A DNA stretch of 64,000 bases, from assembly GCF_002288925.2 (NCBI RefSeq), contig NW_022098076.1, positions 81,648,423-81,712,422 of the forward strand, read 5' to 3'. The notes under the pieces were generated by a model. The model searched no databases, was not told the origin of the DNA, and worked only from the letters and a program-made list of their open reading frames with translations. The translations under genes were made by a program, and so were the position numbers. This DNA comes from Delphinapterus leucas. Taxonomy: Eukaryota > Chordata > Mammalia > Artiodactyla > Monodontidae. Shown piece after piece: positions 10,135-21,997 of the stretch (positions within the stretch are counted from its first letter, which is position 1; every line of letters starts with the position of its first letter).

Positions 10135-10935
10135 TTCAATCCATGTCTTATACCGTATACGAAACTCAATTCAAAATGGATCACAGACCTAAATGCAAAA
10201 CCTAACATTATAAAAATTCTAGAAGAAACAGAGGAGACAATCTTTATGATGTAGGGTTAGGCAAAGATTTCTTAGATATGATCAAAATCACAATCCATAG
10301 AAGAAAAAAAACTGGACTTCATCAAAATAACAAGTGCTCTTTGAAAGACACTGTTAATAAAATAAAAGCATAAGCCACAGTCTGGGAGAAAATATTTGCA
10401 AGTCTTCTACCTGAAAAAGGACTTGAACGCAGAATATATTAAACACTCTAATAAACTCTAATTAGAAAACAAACCCAATAAAACAAATGGGTATAAGGTT
10501 TGAACAGATATTTACTAACGAAGATAAATGGATGGCAAATGGACACATTAAAATATGCTTGGCATCACCAGTCATTATGGATATGCAAATTAGAACCTCA
10601 ATGAGACACTACTACATACAAATTAGACATATCACTACTTTCAAAATAGACTGACCATATCAAGTGTTGGCAGAGATATGGAGCAACTTGAACACTCCTT
10701 CACTGCTGGTGAGACAATCGTTCAACCGTGTTGGAAAACGGTTTGGCAATCTTAAAAAGTTAAACCTGTATCTACCATATGATCCAGCTATCCCACTTCT
10801 TAGGTATTTTCCCAGGACAAATGAAAGTATGCATCTATACAAAGACTATTACATGAATGTTCATAGCAGCTTTGTTTGCAACAGCAAAAACTGGAAGCAG
10901 CAAATGGTTGGATAAACAAATCCATAGAGTGGAAG
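10135..10935 (+). repeat. Old L1 fragment (ORF2 C-terminal half)
   Basis: The L1 order is preserved: TCAATTCAAAATGGATCACA, GACCTAAATGCAAAACC, AGAAGAAACA, GGATATGCAAATTAGAACC, CACTGCTGGTGAGACAATC, CATATGATCCAGCTATCCC. It is diverged from the younger copies, so it is an older lineage. It ends without a tail. Confidence 0.85.
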
Positions 10936-11035
10936 ACCTGCTGCAGTAGCCGTCTTGAAACGCTTAGTAATCGTATCTGTGTGAAGTTTGCTGGGAGCAT
11001 CCACAAGGGCTGGAGCCTCCTCTCAGGTGAGGCCC

Positions 11036-11315
11036 GCTTCCTGGGGACAGTTCAAGCCCTGGTCTGGGAAAATCCCACATGCCTCGAAGCAACTAAGCCC
11101 ATGCACTGCAACCACTGAGCCTGCGCTCTAGAGCCTGCAAGCAACAACTACTGAAGCCCGTGTGCCTAAAGCCCGTGCTCCACAACAAGAGAAGCCACTG
11201 CAATGAGAAGCCTGTGAACTGCAACAAAGAGTAGCCCTTGCTCGCCACAACTAGAGAAAGCCCGTGCACAAACACCCAATGCAGCCAAAAATAAATAATA
11301 AATAAATGTTTAAAA
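11036..11315 (+). mobile_element. CHR-type SINE, long form, 5' head decayed
   Basis: From GTTCAAGCCCTGGTCTGGGA it follows the long SINE: CCCACATGCCTCGAAGC, CTGAGCCTGCGCTCTAGAGC, GCAACAAAGAGTAGCCC, CAATGCAGCCAAAAATAAAT. The usual first 40 bases are scrambled or lost, and no TSD is seen. Confidence 0.88.
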
Positions 11316-11959
11316 AGATAAAATAAAATAAAACCACTGTCCTTCCACTTGCTCTAACTTTATCCTTTCAGTGGTTTTGTCTTTTGTTGAGAAAATGGAG
11401 GGCAGATTGCACGTGCAATTGAGTTTTCTGTCTCAAAGATCTCACATTTTAGCTAGCCACTTTTGCAGATACTCACAGATTTTTGTCTCATGCATGAGTT
11501 AGTTCAGCTCAATCATTATTTTGGTCTGGATGCATATTTGCACAGTGGGCTTCACTTAAGATGTGAAGAGGAAAGATCAGAATACCTATATGGTAAGTGT
11601 TCATACCAGTGGCTGCATATTAATGTATCTGGGGAGCCTTTAAAAATAACTATGCCAGGTCAATTCCTAGGAATTCTCATTTAATTGTCTGATACTTATT
11701 AAAAACAGTTATTGTTCGTTATTAATCACCAAGTGGTACAAATAAATGAAAGCTATAGGAAAATACCTAAACTTGTCAATTTAGAGATTAACATTTTTAA
11801 TTAATCTCATTCTTCAACTCAGGAGTGTGATACAATTTAAGTTCCCAGGCTTGAGTTTATTCCTTGAAAGTTACAAGCAGAAGGTTATCACCTACCAAGA
11901 ATAAGAGCAAAAGGATGATATATAGTTTTAGAGAAGTTTAAGATCTTTTATTTTAACTA
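11316..11959. other. No feature seen
   Basis: AAAT-rich stretch to about 11335, then unassigned AT-rich sequence. Confidence 0.5.
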
Positions 11960-11964
11960 AATAT

Positions 11965-12112
11965 GTTTATTTCTTTATTTTACAGACTTTAGAAGAAAAA
12001 AGAAAAGAAAAATTGAGGCTCAGGTAGTTTAATTGACTTGTAAAGACAATTGTTGATGAAGCCAGAGCTAGAACACAGTTCATCAGGCCTTGTGTCTTAT
12101 CTGTCTTGTCTT
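11965..12112 (-). repeat. MIR fragment
   Basis: Read forward it shows TTTATTTTACAGACTTTAG, TTGAGGCTCAGGTAG, GACTTGTAAAGACAA and GAAGCCAGAGCTAGAAC, which is MIR in reverse orientation. Confidence 0.7.
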
Positions 12113-13390
12113 GGCAGTGACCTACAGATATATGGGACCCTCCCTCATGCATATTGAATGCCTGACTTTTCTTTGATTGATTTGCAAGGGTTCGGGCAGT
12201 CTTTGGGCTTGAAATCATGGTATTAGCTTTGCAAGTAACACGTTAACACACTAAGCAGCAGGTTTTGATTTTGCAAAAGGGGATAAAACTTGAACATCTC
12301 ATCAAGTACTAAAAATGGATTATTTAGATTATTTTAAAGCACACTTCAGTAATTTCCAACAAGCAAAAGGGAATTTTCAGTCAATGGATCCTTATATCCC
12401 CCATGAATTTATTGCACTAAGCACTAAGCGGACACATCATTGATCAGTGATCACTGGCAAATCATATCATCTACCTCCCAGTCAAACCTGTCTAGAAAAA
12501 ACAGCTCATTTTACTAAGTAATAAGATTCCTGAAAAAATACGACCTCGTGTCACTTGATTACTGCACTTGCAGGAAAACCTTTAAACCCAATAGTTAACA
12601 AAATAGTTTATTCTGTATCTCTGTGGATATTCATGACTGTGGTACCTTCAATGTAAACAGCAGGCAAATCTGCACTGACATCTTTTATGACTCCCGGAGT
12701 GTTTCCTGGATCAATAGAATCATTGGGAAAGATAATTTTGCTTTCCGTCATAATCAGGCCAGAGGAGAACTCATTTTCAGTGACCTAAATGAGCCACTGA
12801 AACACACTGAACTCAGGGCCAAAGGTATCTGAAGATTGCTGAAGAAATAAACTGCAAAAACAGGGGCGGGTGGGGAGTAGGAAATTAAATTTTATATCCT
12901 GGGGAGCAGAAATGTAAAGAGAAAGATTGTACAGATTGATTTTTTTGCTTTGTTTTCTCCTGAGAATCTTGATTTGTTAAAATGGCTAAAGGAATCTCTG
13001 CAATTTAAGAAAGGGGGTACTGAAAACACAATTATCTCAGTATGGTTATTTCTTGTGGAGAAATCTCTTAAATATGCTAAATTATGAGTTCCTTGTCACA
13101 CATCTAAAGATAGTGTGACACTGCAAAATAGCTTTTCATTTGACCTGTGCATAGATTTACACAAGAATGTTTATATACAAAATATTCTTTCCTAGGCAGC
13201 TGAAAGCATGCACTGCCACCCTATTCTCTAGACCCTCAACTTCTTATGTGCATGATTTTTTGGATTTAGACTAAGTAAAGAAAATTAAACATTTCTTAAT
13301 CAAAGGTGTCATTGTCAAGCTAAGATAAATCCTTAAAATGGAGCAAGTTAGCAGACTTTCTAAATTAAGTTGCATTAGTGACCTTGTATG
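12113..13390. other. No feature seen
   Basis: Unassigned AT-rich sequence. A 69-codon frame at 12623-12832 has no features I recognise. Confidence 0.5.
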
Positions 13391-13790
13391 ATCAAGACAA
13401 GACTCCTTAGTAGGGTGTAAAGACCCCTTATGATCTGGTCCCGCCCAGTGGCCCAAACTTGTCTCCTGCCACCACGATGCCACCACACCTACACTCACCT
13501 CTCAAACGATATTTCACTTCTGTGTTTTAGCACCAGTGTGGTTCCACAGCTCTATGCCTCTTCCACATCTACTCTTATCTATGTGAAACAATACCCTCCC
13601 CTTGTCTGATCTGCAAACTTTTGCTCATCCTTCTGCCAGAATTGAGAGACCGCTTCTTCTGAATTTTCCCCTGACCTTTCCCCAGTTGTCCTCTGCTTTG
13701 TTTGCAGAGCTTCCTTTACCTCCTTGCCCATGTTCCTAGTAAAGCACTCATCCCCAGCATCTATCACAATTTTGGCTTCAAACTGAACCA
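13391..13790 (+). repeat. L2 LINE fragment
   Basis: It shows CTTATGATCTGGTCCCGCC, CTCCTGCCACCACGATGCC, a TGCCTCTTCCACATCT block and AAAGCACTCATCCCCAGCAT, in the order of the L2 3' region. Confidence 0.65.
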
Positions 13791-14934
13791 AAGAATCAGA
13801 ATTATGGTTAACAGTTTAGAAATGTGATTCATCTTAAGTCTTGCAGCTATATCAAGAATCTATGCATTATCGTAAGAGTTTATAGCTCTCAGCAAGCAGG
13901 GAAAAAATACAGTAAAAGTGATCTAGAGCTCCTGAAATGGGGGTGAGCAACAGTTAAATTTCCAGACGGGGCGGACAGAGTGGACACCATTGAGAAGGTA
14001 GTTTAAGCAAAGATTGAAGGAGGCGAGGGAATAATGTCCTGGAACATCACAGAGTCAGTGTGTCTGCCCCAGAGTGAGTGGAGTGAGGGTAGAAGGGGGT
14101 GAGGTCAAACTGGGTGGGACCCTGCATGGAAGAAAGGACAATGGCTTGTCCTCCAAGGGAAATGGCAATCATTGCCTGGTTTGAGCTGAGGAATGAGAGA
14201 TTTGCTTTGTTCATTGGGGACCACTATAGCTGCTGGGTTAGAATAAATGGAGGGGCCAGGGCAGAGGCACAGAGACAGCATAGGAGGCCATTCTAAACAC
14301 CCAGATGAGAGCAGGGGTCAGCCTCAGAGGCGGAGCAGAGAAGGGGTGGGATTCTGGGAAACTGTGGTTCCAAATGATTAAAAACAGTCTTGGAAATAGA
14401 TTTGGGATTTTCCAAGTATGTACATCCTGTGACATGGTCTTAAGAAAATTTCTACCTCTGACCTAGACAAGATACTTGCAAACTTTGATGTGTGGTGAGT
14501 ATATTGGGAACACAAAAAGATCTCTTATTGTCCTGTCAACTTCCTTCTCCATAATTATCTTTTTGTTTTTATATATGTACATTTGACGGGATGTGTAATC
14601 AAACTACAGTAATGCAAGTTAAAAAAATACTATTCCCATCACACAGGCATACAAGGAGAGATTAATGCTCAGTGCGGTGGCCTCTGCTCACCTCTCTCAA
14701 CCGCCAAATGTAAATCCCAAATGTCACCAGACAACACTTTATCTCCTCCGGCACCTCGGCCTTCCCAAGAAGGGTCAGCTGGCCCCTTCACATATGTCTT
14801 TAACTTGGGTCCTGGCATGGAAGTTCACAGTGGCTGCAGACAGTACAAACAGTGTGAACCAAGGGAGGCATCGGTCACGGTTGTACACAGGTTGTCAACA
14901 GTGACCTCAGATCCTCCAAATCCTTGTAAAACCA
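13791..14934. other. No feature seen
   Basis: Mixed sequence, relatively GC-rich at 13920-14350. Short frames on both strands, none convincing. Confidence 0.5.
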
Positions 14935-15300
14935 AGATTCCAATAATCCATAAAAGAATATGCATGCTCAGCAATAAAAAGGAAAAAACTACTGATACAC
15001 ACAAGCACATGGATGAACCTCAAATGCATTGTGCTAACTGAAAGAAGACTCAAAAGGCTCCACACTGCGCGATTCCATTTAGGACACTCTGGATAAAGCA
15101 AAACTCTAGGGACAGAAAACTGACCAGGTCTTACCTGTTACCTGGGCATTGGGGAAGGAGTTAACTGTGAAAGGTTGGGTGAATTTGGTGGGGTGGTGAT
15201 GGAAGTGCTCTGTATCTTGGTTGTGGTGGTTGTTACATGACGGTCTCTGAGTGAAATTTACTGTATGTAAATTGTAACTCAATTTTAAACAATTTTTAAA
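14935..15300 (+). repeat. Old L1 3' end
   Basis: CATGGATGAACCTCAAATGC, GAAAGAAGACTCAAAAGGC, CGCGATTCCATTTAGGACA and TGTATCTTGGTTGTGGTGG are typical of older mammalian L1 3' ends. Confidence 0.8.
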
Positions 15301-15644
15301 AGAATATACATGGAACTAGCCTCAAGTCTAAATTTTAATTTGAAACTTATTTTTAAATATCTTAAGTGATTGCTATTATTCAAGGAAGATACAAACTTCG
15401 AAAATACAAATTCCTACAGGATGAGATTCCAGGCCACTTGACCTGTACAAGGCTATTGTTTGTTGTTTCTTTCCCATTGTAAAAGATGACCCCCCGCCCC
15501 CCAGGATAGTCTCAACTCACCTAAGTAAGTGGCAGGGGTATTGAAAAATCTCCTTGTGTGAGACATATTTCTTACAATTGTTACTTTGCTTTGGCAATGG
15601 CACAGAATCCCTGGGCTTTATGGCCTGTGAGTAAATAATGTATT
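15301..15644. other. No feature seen
   Basis: Unassigned. A C-rich run lies at about 15490-15502. Confidence 0.5.
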
Positions 15645-15810
15645 TTCTTTTCTTTTTTTTTTTTTCTGTAAAGTGAAAGCAGGTTTATTTAGAGAGATAC
15701 ACGTTCCATAGACAGAATGCTGTCTGTCTCAAAGAGTGAGAGTGACCCTGGGAGAAACACACTCCCATAGACGGAGTGTGGGCCATCTCAGAAGGTGAGA
15801 GGCCAAAAAT
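15645..15810. repeat. T-tract plus two 59-bp imperfect direct repeats
   Basis: After a T-rich tract, GAGAGATACACGTTCCATAG starts a unit at 15692, and a related unit (GGAGAAACACACTCCCATAG) starts at 15751. Both continue ACNGANTGCTGNC-like sequence and a GTGAGAG end. Possibly an LTR R-region relic; origin unknown. Confidence 0.6.
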
Positions 15811-16924
15811 GTATTTCCAATAGTTTCTAAAATTATAAGACTTTGATTGTCATTTGCTGTATCCTGAGGACTGTGGTACATAACCAGAGTGTAAGGCAGC
15901 ATGCATGTCCCAGGGGAAGCCGGCCTAGATGAAATGACAAGACATAAAATAACAATACATGAAAATTAGCTGCTGACAGGACACTGCAGCTAAGAGGTCA
16001 AAGTGGGGTTGAATAATAATAGGAGACTCTGGAGGAGACAGGAACTGAGCTAGACCTGGAAGGTTGTAGAGACCATGAGCAAGTGCATTTCTGGTGGCAT
16101 CTAGGGCAATCCAAAAGATGGAACTGAGGAAAAGATGTAACACAAAAACTGTCCCTCATCCCGGAAGCCAGGCAGTGTCTTTTCAGCTAAGCGGTAAATC
16201 TGGGCTTTGATGGTCGGGCAAACCCTGAGGCCTGAAGCTCAGCTTCCCTACATCAAGGAGGGTTCAGCTGTCAAGCCTACCTTCAGTCAGGGCAACATGA
16301 GCCACACTGTTTCCATATCGAGGGCTCTCCAGGGAGTTGGTTGACAAAGTATGGCTGAAGCCCAATTGTTATAAGGCATGGATTAGATGTGTTTAATTGA
16401 ACAGGGGAAGGAGCCTTCAATAACACATGTGCTGAGTGCACAATGGGTGAATGACGCTATGTTAGGTGTCCTGGAATAAGTGCTTTTCCCTCAGTTCTCT
16501 GGGACTCTCCAGGCACAAATGTCAATTTTCACAATAGAAATATACATTCAGGTCAAGATAAAGAAAACCACAACGTTGTCAAACTACTTTCCAACCCTTA
16601 ATGCAAGTTAAACCTCCATATTTAATTTTAGTGTATTCTCATATGAAAGATTAATTTGTATTTTTTTTAAATGGCAGGCCCAAAGGTTTGAAATTTGCAG
16701 CTACGGACCCACACATGTTTAAGACTCTTCTGAGATTCCTTGTCTGAAAGCAAAAGGTAGAGCTCCTTAAAAAATAAAAATAAAGAAGTGTACTTTGAAA
16801 CTCAGAAAAAAAATTAAGAGTCAAAACGAGCCCAGACTTTGCATCTTCCCATATATAGAAAGGCGTTAAATTCATTAACTTGAGATGTCTGGTTTTCTTT
16901 GATTAACAGTAATATTTTGATGTT
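15811..16924. other. No feature seen
   Basis: Unassigned sequence without a recognised gene or repeat. Confidence 0.5.
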
Positions 16925-17104
16925 CCACCTACCTGGTCTTTTGCTGCGAAAACTTCTATATATCCTGGCTCCTCTGCTCGCCTCTTCGGAACAGTTTCTC
17001 AGCGTTATCTGAGATGCTGTGTCCTGGGCTTGAAGTCCTCAGAATATCTGCTGAATAAAGCATAACTTTCAACTTTTAGGTTGTGCATTTTTTTCAGTCA
17101 ATAG
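16925..17104 (+). mobile_element. LTR-like fragment with polyadenylation signal
   Basis: CTATATATCCTGGCTCC, TCTCAGCGTTATCTGAGATG, CTGAATAAAGC (AATAAA at 17054-17059), then a T-rich U5-like end TTTTCAGTCA. The pattern fits the R-U5 of a class I ERV LTR; the U3 is not recognisable. Confidence 0.55.
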
Positions 17105-17409
17105 CACTTGGTCTCATCATTTTGATGCAGATCCTGCCTATATACTGTGATGTTGGATGCTTGATGATTCTCCATGCACCTGGCTCACTCCTTTAGCTCT
17201 CAGACCTCTATGGGAACTCTCTTCCCTCACTCCAGCCTCATAGCAGAAACGCAATACCTGAACCATCCATTTTGCAGGCAAAAGCTCATCTGGAAATGTG
17301 AGTAAATTCTTAGGGAAAAACAAGGGTCAAAACAGGATAACATGCTGCATTTGTATTTTATGTAAATGCCTTGTGATGTCGTGATTTATAATAAAAAGTA
17401 CATATTTGG

Positions 17410-18165
17410 CCTTTGTCCTCATTTTTGACTCAGCTGCTTAAACCCTTGGAATTTCCTAGGTGATGAGAGCAACAAATTGTTATGTTATGAGGTAACTTTT
17501 GGACAGTACCTAAGGATGGGGGCTGGTTGCCAAGAGAGTCAACCACATGATTTGAGGGTTGGAACTTTCAGTCCCACCCACTGACCTCTGAGGAGTGGAG
17601 TGGGGAGAAGCTGGAAGTTGAATCAATCACTGATGGCCAAAGCTAACCTAATCTTGCCCATGTAATGAAGCCTCCAGAAAAATCAAAAAGGACAGGATTT
17701 GGAGAGCATCTATGTTGGTGAAATATGGAGATTCAGGGAAAGCGGTGCGCTCAGAAAGGGAATAGAATCTCCAAGCCCTCCCTATACCTTGTCCTATGCA
17801 TCTCTTCCATTTTGCTGTTCCTGAGTTATATCTTTTTATAATAAGCTGATGATCTAATAAGTAGAATGTTTCTCTGAGTTCTGTGAGCTGCACTAGTAAA
17901 TTAGTCAAACCCAAGGAGGGAGTCATTGGAAGCTCCAGTCTATAGCTAGTGAGTCAGAAGCACAGCTGACAACTTGAGCTTGCGACTGGCAAATGAAGAG
18001 GGGCGGGTGGGGGGGAAGTCTTGCAGGACTGAGTCCTTAACCTGTGGCATCTGGTGCTATCTCCAGGCAGATAGTGTCAGAATTGAGCTGAATTGTAGGA
18101 CACCCAGCTAGTGTTGGAGAATTTCTCGGTGGTATGGAAAAACTACAGCCATGATGGAATTGATT
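17410..18165 (+). mobile_element. ERVL-type LTR (copy 2)
   Basis: It runs from AAACCCTTGGAATTTCCTAG through GGGTTGGAACTTTCAGTCCC, AAGCCTCCAGAAAAATCAAA, GCTATCTCCAGGCAGATAGT and AATTGTAGGACACCCAGCTA. The same order appears inverted at 39415-40190 and partly at 1-945, so this is a three-copy LTR family here. Confidence 0.75.
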
Positions 18166-18431
18166 CAAGAGTTTTATACCTAAAGCCTGGTGAATGCCTT
18201 GCATGAACTGAAAATGCTACCTCTTGACAAAATACAGTCAAGGCAGAGAGATATCATTGAGGTGATAAATATTAAATAATATAAAGATGGAAGAACAGGC
18301 AGCCATTGCCTCGTATTGCATCTGTACATCCAGATTGACTACAAATCCCATCAACAAGAATGAAAGCTAAAAGAAAAGAGTAGAATGGTAAAAATGATAT
18401 GGGGACTTCATCACTGATCTCTCCAAAAAAG
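18166..18431. other. No feature seen
   Basis: Unassigned sequence between an LTR and the truncated L1. Confidence 0.5.
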
Positions 18432-20067
18432 AAACAATCAGAAGAAGTAATAAAATTTTCACTGTTTGTAGATGATATGATATTATACATAGAGAATCCT
18501 CAAGATGCTATGAGAAAACTACTAGAGCTCATCAACGAATTCGGTAAAGTTGCAGGATACAAAGTTAATATGCAGAAATATGTTTCACTCCTATACGCTA
18601 ACAATGAAAGATCAGAAAGAGAAATTAAGGAAACAATCCCATTTACCATCACATCAAAAAGAATAAAGTACATAGGAATAAACCTACCTAAGGAGGCAAA
18701 AGACCTGTACTCTGAAAACCATAAGATGCTGATGAAAAAAATCAAAGATGACATGAACAGATGGAAAATATACCATGTTCTTGGTTTGGAAGAATCAATA
18801 TTGTCAAAATGACTATACTACCCAAAGCAATCTACAGATTCAATGTAATCCCTATCAAATTACCAATGACATTTTTAACAGAACTAGAACAAAATTTTTT
18901 AAAAATTGTATGGAAACATAAAAGACCCCAAATAGCCAAAGCAATCTTGAGAAAGAAAAACTGAGCAGGAGGAATCAGGTTCCCTGACTTCAGACTATAC
19001 TACAAAGCTACTGTAATCAAAATAGTATGGTACTGGCACAAAAACAGAAATACAGATCAATGGAACAGGATAGAAAGCCCAGCAATAAACCCACACACCT
19101 ATAGTCAACTAATCTATGACAAAGGAAGCAAGAATATACAATGGAGAAAAGACAGTCTCTTCAATAAGTGGTGGTGGGAAAACTGGACAGCTACATGTAA
19201 AAGAATGAAATTAGAACACTTCCTAACACCATACACAAAAATAAACTCAAAATGGATTAAAGACCTAAATGTAAGGCCAGACATTATAAAACTCTTAGAA
19301 GAAAACATAGGAAGAACACTCTTTGACATAAATCACAGCAAGATCCTTTTGGTTCCACCTCCTAGAGTAATGGAAATAAAAACAAAAATAAACAAATGGG
19401 ACCTAATTAAACTTAAAAGCTTTTGCATAGCAAAGTAAACCATAAGCAAAATGAAAAGACAACCCACATAATGGGAGAAAATATTTGTAAACGATGCAAC
19501 CAACAAGGGATTAATCTCCAAAATATACAAACAGCTCATGCAGCTCAATATAAAAATAATAATAATAATAATGACCCAATCAAAAAAGGTTATTGAGTTA
19601 CTCAATAACCTACTCAAAAAAGGTTATGAGTAGAAGATCTTAATAGATATTTCTCCAAAGAATACATACAGATGGCCAAAAAGCACATGAAAAGATGCTC
19701 AACATCGCTAATTATTAGAGAAATGCAAGTCAAAACTACAATGAGGTATCACCTCACACCACTCAGAATGGCCATGATCAAAACGTCTACAAATAATAGA
19801 TGTTGGAGAGGGTGTGGAGAAAAGGGAACCCTCCTACACTGTTGGTGGGAATGTAAATTGGTTACTGCCACTATTAAAGACAGTATGGAGATTCCTTAAT
19901 AAACCAGAAATGGAGCTACCATATGATCCAGCAATCACACTTCTGGGCATATATTTGGAGAAAACCATAATTCAAAAAGATAAATGCACCCCAATATTCA
20001 TATCAGCACTATTTATAATAGCTAAGACATGAAACAACCTAAATGTCTATCAACAGATGAATGGATA
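18432..20067 (+). pseudogene. 5'-truncated older L1, left part (ORF2 RT palm to C-terminus)
   Basis: This is the left half of a truncated L1, starting in the ORF2 reverse transcriptase just before the FVDD box (LFVDDMILYIENP, about 18456-18500), where the usual FADD Ala is Val. Downstream are [24 protein letters not shown] and the C-terminal CX3CX7HX4C motif ([18 protein letters not shown], about 19800). A one-base loss near 18760 changes frame. A TGA at about 18962 stands where the related copy reads GGA, and more shifts follow. A hairpin-forming insertion lies at 19580-19625. The element resumes at 27054 after the inserted copy A. Non-functional. Confidence 0.92.
19580..19625. repeat. Hairpin insertion inside the older L1
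   Basis: GGTTATTGAG at 19588-19597 pairs perfectly with CTCAATAACC at 19601-19610. CAAAAAAGGTTAT occurs again just downstream, at about 19614. The related L1 copies read straight from CCCAATC to CAGAAGA with no such insert. Confidence 0.8.
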
Positions 20068-21997
20068 GGTAAGACATAGAGCTCACCTTCCTCCCCACAA
20101 ATACGTCAAAAATCCATCTACATGTGGAACAACTCCTGCAGAACACCTACTGAATGTTGGCAGAAGATCTCAACTTCCTAAAAGGCAAGAAACTCCCCAT
20201 GTACCTGGGTAGGGCAAAAGAAAAAAGAAAAAACAGAGACAAAAGAATAGGGACAGGACCTGCACCTCTGGGAGGGCGCTGTGAAGGAGGAAAAGTTTCC
20301 ATGCACTAGGAAGGCCCATCACTGGTGGAGACCGTGGGGGGGCAAAGCTTTGGAGCCACGGAGTAGAGCACAGCAACAGGGATGCAGAGGGCAAAGTGGA
20401 GAGATTCCCGCACAGAGGATCAGTGCATACCAGCACTCACCAGCCTGAGAGGCTCATCTGCTCACCTGCCAGGGTGGGTGGGGGCTGGGAGCTGAGGCTT
20501 GGGCTTTGGAGGTCAGACCCCAAGGAGAGGGCTGGGGGTGGCTGCATGAACACAGCCTGAAGGGGGCTAGTGCACCATAGGTAACAGGGAGGGAGTCCAG
20601 GAAAAAGTCTGGAACTGCTTAAGAGTCAAGAGACCATTGTTTCAGGGTGCACGAGGAGAGGTGATCCTTCCCTGTCTGCCGACAGAAGGCAGAGCACCAC
20701 CTAAACAAGCTCCAGAGACAGGCGTGAGCAGCTATCAGCTCAGACTCCAGAGACGAGCATGAACTGCTAATGCTGCCGCTGCAGCCACTAAGAATCCTGT
20801 GTGGAAGCACAGGTCACTCTCCACACCTCCCCTCCTGGGAGCCTGTGCAGCCCACCACTGCCAGGGTCCCGTTATCCAGGGACAATTTCCCCGGGAGAAT
20901 ACATGGCACACCTGAGGCTGTTGCAACATCACGCTGACCTCTGCCACCGCAGGTTCACCCTGCATTCCAATTATAACTACTGTACCACTCCCTCCACACC
21001 CACCACTGGCGTGAGTGAGCCAGAGCCCCCTAATCAGCGGCTCCTTTAACCCCCTCCTGTCTGGGTGGGAACAGAAGCCTGAGGGCGACCTACACACAGA
21101 GGCGGGGCCAAATCCAAAGCTGAACCCCAGGAGCTGTGCGAACAAAGAAGAGAAAGGGAAATCTCGCCCAGCAGCCTCAGGAGCAGCGGATGAAATCTCC
21201 ACAATCAACTTGATGTACCTGCATCTGTGGAATACCTGAATAGACAACAAATCAACCCAAAATTGAGGCGCTGGACTTTGGGAGCAAATGTAGACAAGGG
21301 GTTTGCTCTCTGCGACTGACTTGTTTTTGATTTTTATGTTTACCTTAGTATAGATTTTATTGCTTGTTATCATTTGTGGATTTGTTTATTGCTTTGGTTG
21401 CTCTTTTCTTTTATTATTACTTTTTTAATTTTAATAATATTTTTATTTTTCTATTTTAATTATTTTTCTTTTAATTTTTTTTCTTTCATTTTTCTCTCTT
21501 TTACTTTGAGCTGTGTGGCTGACAGGGTCTTAGTGCTCCAGCCTGGAGATTCCGAGGTGGGAGAGCCGAGTTCAGGACATTGGTCCACCAGAGACCTCCC
21601 GGCCCCACAAAATATCAATCAGCGAGAGCTCTGCCAGAGATCTCCATCTCAATGCTAAGACCCAGCTCCACCCAATGGCCAGCAAGCTCCAATGCTGGAC
21701 ATGCCATGCCAAACAACTAGCAACACAGGAACACAACCCCACCCATTAGCAGAGAGGTTGCCCCAAATCTTACTAAGTTCACAGACACACCAAAACACAC
21801 CACCAGACACAGCCCTGCCCACCAGAAAGACAAGATACAGCCCCACCCACCAGAACACAGGCACTAGTCCCCTCCACTAGGAAGCCTACACAGCCCACTG
21901 AACCAAACTTACCCACTGGGAGCAGACACCAAAAACAACGGAAAGTATGAACCTGCAGTGTGCGAAAGGAGACCCCAAACACAGTAAGTTAAGCAAA
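20068..21997 (+). promoter_or_regulatory. 5'UTR/promoter region of L1 copy A
   Basis: About 1.9 kb lies between the 5' TSD and the ORF1 start. It is GC-rich up to about 21250 and T-rich at about 21400-21510, followed by an ACC/CAC-rich leader. L1 5'UTRs carry the internal Pol II promoter, so that role is assigned by position and family knowledge. No individual factor site is claimed. An open antisense frame of 212 codons lies at 20735-21373. Only the last few hundred bases look related to the 5'UTR of the L1 at 59140, for instance the CACCCATTAGCAGA block. Confidence 0.7.

Noticed and set aside
20170..20436. 88-codon reverse frame in the L1 5'UTR
   Set aside because: Low-complexity Leu/Phe-rich translation of a purine-rich stretch; no support as a gene.
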